DNA of 64,000 bases, from the NCBI GenBank assembly GCA_020634885.1, contig JACKAW010000001.1, positions 748,679 through 812,678 on the forward strand. The letters are read 5' to 3'. The notes under the pieces are model-generated. The model searched no databases. It was not told the DNA's origin and saw only the letters and a list, made by a program, of their open reading frames with translations. This stretch comes from Anaerolineales bacterium (GTDB lineage: Bacteria > Chloroflexota > Anaerolineae > Anaerolineales > Villigracilaceae). Shown here one piece after another: positions 59,299-64,000 of the stretch. A program made the position numbers and the translations under genes. Each line of letters starts with the position of its first letter. Within the stretch, counting starts at the first letter, position 1.

Positions 59299-61244
59299 TC
59301 TTAGAACACCAACTTTCCACTGAATCAAAAATATCCTTGAAGCGCATTCTCCCACGGGTAGAGGCGGAACTCAAACGTGCAATCACTAAAAACCCGCAGG
59401 CATGGGGTGAATTTACAAACCGTCTGCATCGGCAGTTCCCTGCTTTGCTTTCGCTGTATGCTGAAGTGTATGGTGATCGTTATGATTTCTTTTATCACCT
59501 TGAAGACCTTGTTTTGAGCATGGCGCGTTCATGGTTCGAGCGTCCGCAGGATCTGCGCGAACTCGATACCGCCCGTGAAGAAAACCCGCGTTGGTTCCAG
59601 TCAAACCAGATGATTGGCGGCGTATGTTATGTGGATCTGTTTGCGAACAACCTTGAAGGCATTCGTAAAAAGATTCCCTACTTTAAAGAACTTGGGCTGA
59701 CCTACCTGCACCTCATGCCGCTTTTCAAAGCGCCCGAAGGTGAAAACGATGGCGGGTATGCCGTGAGCAGCTACCGCGAAGTGCATCCGCCGCTGGGGAC
59801 GATGAAGCAGCTCTCTTCGCTCTCCCACGATTTTCGTGAAGCCGGCATCAGCCTTGTTGTCGATCTGGTCTTCAATCACACATCCGATGAACACATCTGG
59901 GCGCAGCGTGCCAAGGCTGGCGATGAAGAATACATGGATTTCTACCGCATCTTCCCCAGCCGTGAACTGCCTCAGCACTACGAGCAGAATCTACGCGAGA
60001 TCTTTCCCGAAGAACACTCGGGCGCATTTTCCCCGTTTGTCATAAACGGACATGAACACTGGGTGTGGACGACCTTCCATTCCTATCAATGGGACTTGAA
60101 CTACGCCAACCCCGCTGTTTTTAACCGCATGGCAGAAGAGATGCTCTTCCTTGCCAACCAGGGCGTGGAAGTGCTGCGCCTTGATGCGGTGGCGTTCATT
60201 TGGAAACAACTTGGCACCAACTGCGAAAATCTTCCGCAGGCGCATACCCTTATTAAAGCCTTCAATGCGGTGGCGCGCATCGCCTCCCCTGCGCTCATTT
60301 TCAAATCCGAAGCCATCGTCCACCCCGACGATGTGGTGAAGTATATTTCTTTGGAGGAATGCCAGGTTTCATACAACCCGCTAACCATGGCATTGTTGTG
60401 GAATTCGCTTGCCACCCGCAAGACGAATTTGCTCTCTCAGGCGTTGGCGAGCCGTTTCAAACTTCCACAGGGAACAGCATGGGTCAATTACGTCCGCGTG
60501 CATGACGATATCGGTTGGACCTTTTCAGACGACGATGCCGCTGCCCTTGGCATGAATGGGTACGATCACCGCCGCTTTCTAAACGAATTTTTCCGTGGGC
60601 GTTTCCCCGGCAGTTTCTCGCGCGGTTTGCCTTTTCAAGAGAACCCTGCCACGGGTGATTGCCGCATCAGCGGCACCTGTGCCTCGCTTGCCGGTTTGGA
60701 AAAAGCCCTGACCGAAGAAGGCGAAAAGGAAGTAGAACTCGCCATTCGCCGCATTTTACTTATTCATGGAGTCATCCTTACGGTGGGCGGCATTCCCCTT
60801 ATTTATCTTGGCGATGAGATCGGCACGCTTAACGACTATACCTATCGTGACGACCCCGACCATGAACGCGACAGCCGCTGGGTTCACCGTCCGCGCGCCG
60901 ATTGGGACAGGTACAAGAAGCGCTCCAACCTGCACACGTTGGAAGGGCATATCTTCAACGGGTTCCGCACCATGATCGAATTGCGCAAGTCCAATGATGT
61001 TTTTGCAGGCGGCGAGCTGGAAGTCATTCACACCGGCAGGGATAGTGTACTGGCGTTCACCCGTTTTCATGAGGGCAAACGTGTGGTGATCTTTGCCAAC
61101 TTCTCTGAAACCATGCAAATTATTGAGCCGCGTATCGTCAATCAGTATGCTGTGACCAACCTGAAGCGGCTGCATGGGCATAACCATGTTTCGGCAAATA
61201 ACAGCCTTGTTCTGGAACCGTTGGATTTTGTGGTGTTCGGATGA
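59295..61244 (+). CDS. Amylosucrase (GH13)
   Basis: 649 residues, the usual amylosucrase length. It transfers glucose from sucrose to alpha-1,4-glucan, releasing fructose. The helical N-terminal domain (about 1-90) is diagnostic, then the barrel: VVDLVFNHTSDEHIWAQ, VLRLDAVAFIWKQLGTNCEN (nucleophile Asp), LIFKSEAIVHPDDV (acid Glu) and YVRVHDDIGWTFSDDD. WDLNYANPAVFNRMAEEMLFLANQGVEVLRLD and SGTCASLAGLEKAL are also typical. Last gene of the sugar cluster; fructose goes to the kinase just upstream, and the glucan can feed glycogen storage. Confidence 0.92.
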   Translation: MILEHQLSTESKISLKRILPRVEAELKRAITKNPQAWGEFTNRLHRQFPALLSLYAEVYGDRYDFFYHLEDLVLSMARSWFERPQDLRELDTAREENPRWFQSNQMIGGVCYVDLFANNLEGIRKKIPYFKELGLTYLHLMPLFKAPEGENDGGYAVSSYREVHPPLGTMKQLSSLSHDFREAGISLVVDLVFNHTSDEHIWAQRAKAGDEEYMDFYRIFPSRELPQHYEQNLREIFPEEHSGAFSPFVINGHEHWVWTTFHSYQWDLNYANPAVFNRMAEEMLFLANQGVEVLRLDAVAFIWKQLGTNCENLPQAHTLIKAFNAVARIASPALIFKSEAIVHPDDVVKYISLEECQVSYNPLTMALLWNSLATRKTNLLSQALASRFKLPQGTAWVNYVRVHDDIGWTFSDDDAAALGMNGYDHRRFLNEFFRGRFPGSFSRGLPFQENPATGDCRISGTCASLAGLEKALTEEGEKEVELAIRRILLIHGVILTVGGIPLIYLGDEIGTLNDYTYRDDPDHERDSRWVHRPRADWDRYKKRSNLHTLEGHIFNGFRTMIELRKSNDVFAGGELEVIHTGRDSVLAFTRFHEGKRVVIFANFSETMQIIEPRIVNQYAVTNLKRLHGHNHVSANNSLVLEPLDFVVFG

Positions 61245-61407
61245 TCTTGTAGGGCGTTTTTGTAGGGTGTTTTTTGTAGGGCGGGCTATTTCAGCCCGCC
61301 AAAATTCACCACAGATAAACACGGATAAACACAGATTTTTTGAAAAAATAATTTTCCGGCATCCTCCAAATAAAAAAGGACACACATTGCGTGTGCCCTT
61401 TTTGTAT
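61245..61407. repeat. Gene-free stretch with three kinds of short repeats and a terminator
   Basis: TGTAGGGCG/TGTAGGGTG three times (61248-61282), a hairpin GGCGGGCT/AGCCCGCC (61280-61300), then CACAGATAAACACGGATAAACACAGA-type tandem units (61310-61336, shown in part here: ACAGATAAACAC, ACGGATAAACAC). A stem AAAAAGGACACAC/GTGTGCCCTTTTT (61374-61403) ends it and would terminate the minus-strand fragment. Confidence 0.6.
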
Positions 61408-62013
61408 CTATCCGGCGATCTTTTTTAGCGCCTCTCCTAATTTTGCCACCTCATCCAACGTATTGTAGTGGACGGGTCCCACCCGCACCATGCCGCCCTT
61501 ATCTTCCACACCCAACCGCTCGCTGACGTTGATGGCGTAGTAGTTGCCGTCCCATACATAGATGTTTTCAGCGGCAAGTTTTTTCGCTACTTCATTTGGG
61601 TGCATATCGCCAATGCGGAAGGAGAAGGTGGCGATGCGCTCGTCGAGGCGGCGGGCGTCGGTGTTGCCAAAGATGTGAAGGTTTGGAACCGCCTCCAGCG
61701 CGGAAAGAACCGCGCGTCCCAGTTCAAATTCGTAGGCGTGGATGGCGCTCATGGCTTGTTTAAGAATCAGGCGGCGTCCGCTGTAGCCCTGCTGTTTCAA
61801 CTCATCGGTATATTCGCTGCCGAATTCCCTGCCGAGCCATTCAAAGTATTCAATGGCGCCAAGCACACCGGCAATGCCCTCGTGATTTTGTGTGCCGGTT
61901 TCAAATTTATCGGGAATGGCGTTGCTGGCAGGGCGCACTTTGTAGGCAGTCAGTCTTTCCAGGTGCTCGCGCTTGCCGTAAAGAATGCCCGCGTGAGGTC
62001 CGAACCATTTATA
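61408..62013 (-). pseudogene. Truncated class V aminotransferase/cysteine desulfurase-like gene
   Basis: Only the C-terminal half remains. Reading begins YKWFGPHAGILYGKREHLERL and continues through KFETGTQNHEGIAGVLGAIEYFEW to EVAKLGEALKKIAG, clearly paralogous to residues 219-420 of the complete gene at 62167-63429. The first residues are at the PLP lysine (YK); an in-frame TAA (62014-62016) and unrelated DNA lie directly upstream. An internal ATG at 61938 would give 176 residues without the active-site lysine. It is therefore a gene remnant lying divergently from its intact paralogue. Confidence 0.85.
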
Positions 62014-62166
62014 TTACAGGACACAAATCACAAGACACGTTCAGCTTTACGGTTCGCTTGGTTATTGGAAAGACAAATAAGTGACCCTCGGAAAGCGAAC
62101 GTCATAATGGGTGATGGGCTATTATAATCAATCCCTGTCACCTATTTCTTTTTCGGAGTACATCCA

Positions 62167-63429
62167 ATGCCCCTCGATCTTTCAGCTATCCGTAGTCAGT
62201 TTCCTGGTCTAAATCGCCCTGATGTTTTCTTTGATAATCCTGGCGGTACCCAGATAGCAAAACCATCTCTCGACCGTGTCACCCAATATTTGATTGAAAG
62301 TAATGCCAATCATGAAGGTGCGTTTGCGACAAGTATTGCCTCTGATGCGGTTCTAGATGAAGCACACCGCGCAATGGCGGATTTTTATAACGCAGCATCC
62401 CCAGAAGAGATCGTCTTTGGCAATAATATGACGACGATAACTCTTCATATCAGTCGATCCCTTTCACGTGAATGGAAGGAAGGTGATGAAATTGTCGTGA
62501 CACGATTGGATCATGATGCCAACGTGACTCCCTGGGTCTTGGCGGCACAAGATCGAGGCGTAAAGGTGAACTGGGTGGATTTTGATGTAGAAGATGGAAC
62601 CCTCAATCTGGATGATTTGCAAAAAGCGCTGGAGCGAAAACCTAAACTTTTAGCAGTGGGTTACGCTTCAAATTCACTGGGCACGATTAATCCAGTAAAG
62701 AAGATCATTGATATGGCTCACGCAGCTGGAACTTTGGTTTACATTGATGCGGTTCAATATGCGCCACATGGCACGATTGATGTTCAAAAACTTGACTGTG
62801 ATTTTCTTATTTCCTCTGCCTACAAATTTTTCGGCACTCACTCCGGGATTTTGTATGGAAAACATGATCTTTTAGAGAAACTATTCGCTTATAAGGTTCG
62901 CCCTGCAACTAATAAACTTCCTGGAAAATTCGAAACCGGTACACAGAATCATGAAGGGATTGCCGGGGTATTGGGAGCAATTGAATATTTTGAATGGGTT
63001 GGCAAGGAATTTGGTGGTGAGTTTACAAGCGGGCTGACAGAAGAGAAATATCAAGGCAGACGCCTCGAACTCAAAAAAGGCATGACCGCCATCCATGCCT
63101 ATGAATACGAGTTGTCACGTGGATTGTTATCAGCACTGGAGTCTGTCCCCGGACTGCGGCTTTACGGTTTAACGGATGTTCGCCGTCTGGACGAGCGAGT
63201 TGCCACATTCTCATTCCGACTGAAAGACATTCATCCGCGTGTAGTGGCTGAAAAATTGGCGCAAGAAGGAATTTATGTATGGGATGGGCACTACTATGCT
63301 CTCAATGTATCCGAACGCCTGGGCGTGGAAGAACATGGTGGAATGGTGCGAGTTGGTGCTGCTCATTACAACACGCTTGAGGAAGTCGCTAGGTTAAAGG
63401 ATGCTTTGATCAAAATTGCAAACCAATAA
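62167..63429 (+). CDS. Cysteine desulfurase-like class V aminotransferase
   Basis: 420 residues, fold type I PLP enzyme of the cysteine desulfurase-like SP1 (TIGR01976-type) group. FFDNPGGTQI (about 21-30), FGNNMTTITLHISRSL, RLDHDANVTPW with the PLP-stacking His (about 116), YIDAVQYAPHGTIDVQKLD (Asp194) and ISSAYKFFG with the PLP lysine Lys220. The C-terminal part ends RVGAAHYNTLEEVARL. The usual catalytic Cys loop is not clear, so desulfurase activity is uncertain. A -10 TATAAT (62123-62128) and CGGAG before the ATG support its own promoter. Confidence 0.88.
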   Translation: MPLDLSAIRSQFPGLNRPDVFFDNPGGTQIAKPSLDRVTQYLIESNANHEGAFATSIASDAVLDEAHRAMADFYNAASPEEIVFGNNMTTITLHISRSLSREWKEGDEIVVTRLDHDANVTPWVLAAQDRGVKVNWVDFDVEDGTLNLDDLQKALERKPKLLAVGYASNSLGTINPVKKIIDMAHAAGTLVYIDAVQYAPHGTIDVQKLDCDFLISSAYKFFGTHSGILYGKHDLLEKLFAYKVRPATNKLPGKFETGTQNHEGIAGVLGAIEYFEWVGKEFGGEFTSGLTEEKYQGRRLELKKGMTAIHAYEYELSRGLLSALESVPGLRLYGLTDVRRLDERVATFSFRLKDIHPRVVAEKLAQEGIYVWDGHYYALNVSERLGVEEHGGMVRVGAAHYNTLEEVARLKDALIKIANQ

Positions 63430-63483
63430 TGATTGACTTTCAGCAGTAAAGAATTTATCTGTTCAAATCGGCAATGACTTGAT

Positions 63484-63987
63484 TTACTTCATAAGTCGTT
63501 GCCGATTTTCTTTTATAAATTGAATTAGTTCCTTTTCTTCGATGATTTTACCCATCCCAGGCAGGTCTACCCCGTGTAACTTCTCTTTTTTCAACCAAGC
63601 CGTAACAGTTCTTACTGTTACACCACACATCTCTGCTACCTGAGTAATTGTGTAATACTTCCCCTGTGGAATCGAGGTACCATTATTTGCTGGTGGTTTT
63701 GGGTCTTGTTTTATTTCCGGGGTAATTAATGCTTCCTTCGCCTTTCTTTCCCGTCGCCAGCTCAAAATAAGTGAATAGACCTTCCCTAATATTCTGCTAC
63801 GTTCTTCGTTTTCTTTGGCAATGATTTCTTTCAGTTTTGCATCATTTTGTTCCAAAAATGATAAGAACTCCTTGGTCTGACTTGGTGATAACTGGATAGT
63901 ATTAGTTAAGCACCAGTCATCTTTCTCCATTTTATTCTCTGTTGGATTTTCGGTAATTTTACCTTTCACCTTTTTATCAGCCGGCAT
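63484..63987 (-). CDS. HTH protein with excisionase/MerR-like head at the C-terminus
   Basis: 167 residues from an ATG at 63987; the frame is open to the window edge and no ribosome site precedes this ATG, so the true start may lie outside. The N-terminal and middle parts are charged and helical (SPSQTKEFLSFLEQNDAKLKEIIAKENEERSRILGKVYSLILSWRRERKAKEALI), possibly a coiled coil. About residues 110-165 (YYTITQVAEMCGVTVRTVTAWLKKEKLHGVDLPGMGKIIEEKELIQFI) form an HTH_17/excisionase-type DNA-binding domain. Target unknown; a regulator or element-borne excisionase are both possible. Confidence 0.72.
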   Translation of the reverse strand: MPADKKVKGKITENPTENKMEKDDWCLTNTIQLSPSQTKEFLSFLEQNDAKLKEIIAKENEERSRILGKVYSLILSWRRERKAKEALITPEIKQDPKPPANNGTSIPQGKYYTITQVAEMCGVTVRTVTAWLKKEKLHGVDLPGMGKIIEEKELIQFIKENRQRLMK

Positions 63988-64000
63988 AGATATCCGATAT

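Noticed and set aside
62461..62476. CTTTCACGTGAATG resembling parS
   Set aside because: Three of the 14 core bases differ from GTTTCACGTGAAAC and it lies inside a coding gene; the two sites at 29 kb are perfect over the core.
1..64000. CRISPR arrays, tRNA or rRNA genes, prophage or transposase genes
   Set aside because: Read through all gaps; no regularly spaced identical repeats, cloverleaf-like sequences, rRNA cores or transposase frames were recognised. Short tRNA genes could still have been missed by eye.

Overview
The window looks like chromosomal DNA of a Chloroflexota bacterium, most likely Anaerolineae. This is inferred from gene content: DUF5671 membrane proteins, PASTA-less Ser/Thr kinases with a beta-propeller sensor, lipoproteins with an 'ACGAPAATEEA'-type linker, SpoVS without other sporulation genes, and LTD/DUF11 surface proteins. 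No rRNA, tRNA, CRISPR array, phage or intact insertion sequence was seen. Coding density is high and most genes are housekeeping.

The strongest larger-scale signal is that this is the replication-origin region. A gene-free stretch at about 3.28-3.85 kb between pyrC and spoVS carries two abutting consensus DnaA boxes. A C-rich spacer, a DnaA-trio-like run (CTACTATTATTAC) and an AT-rich stretch follow, and further boxes lie upstream. dnaN lies at 24.2 kb, away from any dnaA/recF/gyrB. Two parS centromere sites (GTTTCACGTGAAAC core) lie at 29.0 and 29.7 kb.

Layout. 0-11 kb: nucleobase permease, fatty-acid desaturase, pyrC, origin, spoVS, a 1221-residue surface protein, then pyrF-pyrE-(small gene)-pyrD for UMP synthesis. 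11-16 kb: Ser/Thr kinase, dTMP-kinase-like protein, TPR lipoprotein. 15.5-21.5 kb: enoyl-CoA hydratase, glutamate dehydrogenase with a structured leader, glutaryl-CoA dehydrogenase, a rhodanese-like lipoprotein interrupted by an in-frame UGA at a probable cysteine position (selenoprotein candidate), and oligoendopeptidase F. 21.6-28 kb: two membrane proteins, dnaN, a PEP/pyruvate-binding-domain protein. 27.9-31.1 kb: a minus-strand GntR-slipin-SdpI-DUF4177-CPBP envelope operon containing both parS sites. 31-36 kb: pdxST and a short accessory operon. 36-40 kb: PhnDCE-type importer with a very enlarged permease. 40-47 kb: an overlooked 56-residue membrane protein, lipA, nfeD, a YbhN-like membrane protein and an MrfA-type helicase carrying an HNH domain. 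46.7-50.2 kb: MerR, PucC-type transporter and HutX-like haem protein, divergent from a DtxR-type regulator. 50.3-61.2 kb: a complete LacI-controlled sugar locus (ABC importer, trehalose synthase, GH32 fructosidase, ROK fructokinase, amylosucrase). 61.4-63.4 kb: a truncated class V aminotransferase copy lying divergently beside its intact paralogue, then an HTH protein at the edge.

The sugar genes fit one scheme: sucrose or a related alpha-glucoside enters through the ABC importer. It is hydrolysed by GH32 or converted by amylosucrase into alpha-glucan plus fructose; fructose is phosphorylated by the ROK kinase, and TreS links maltose and trehalose. Near-identical operators before lacI and before the importer suggest shared control.
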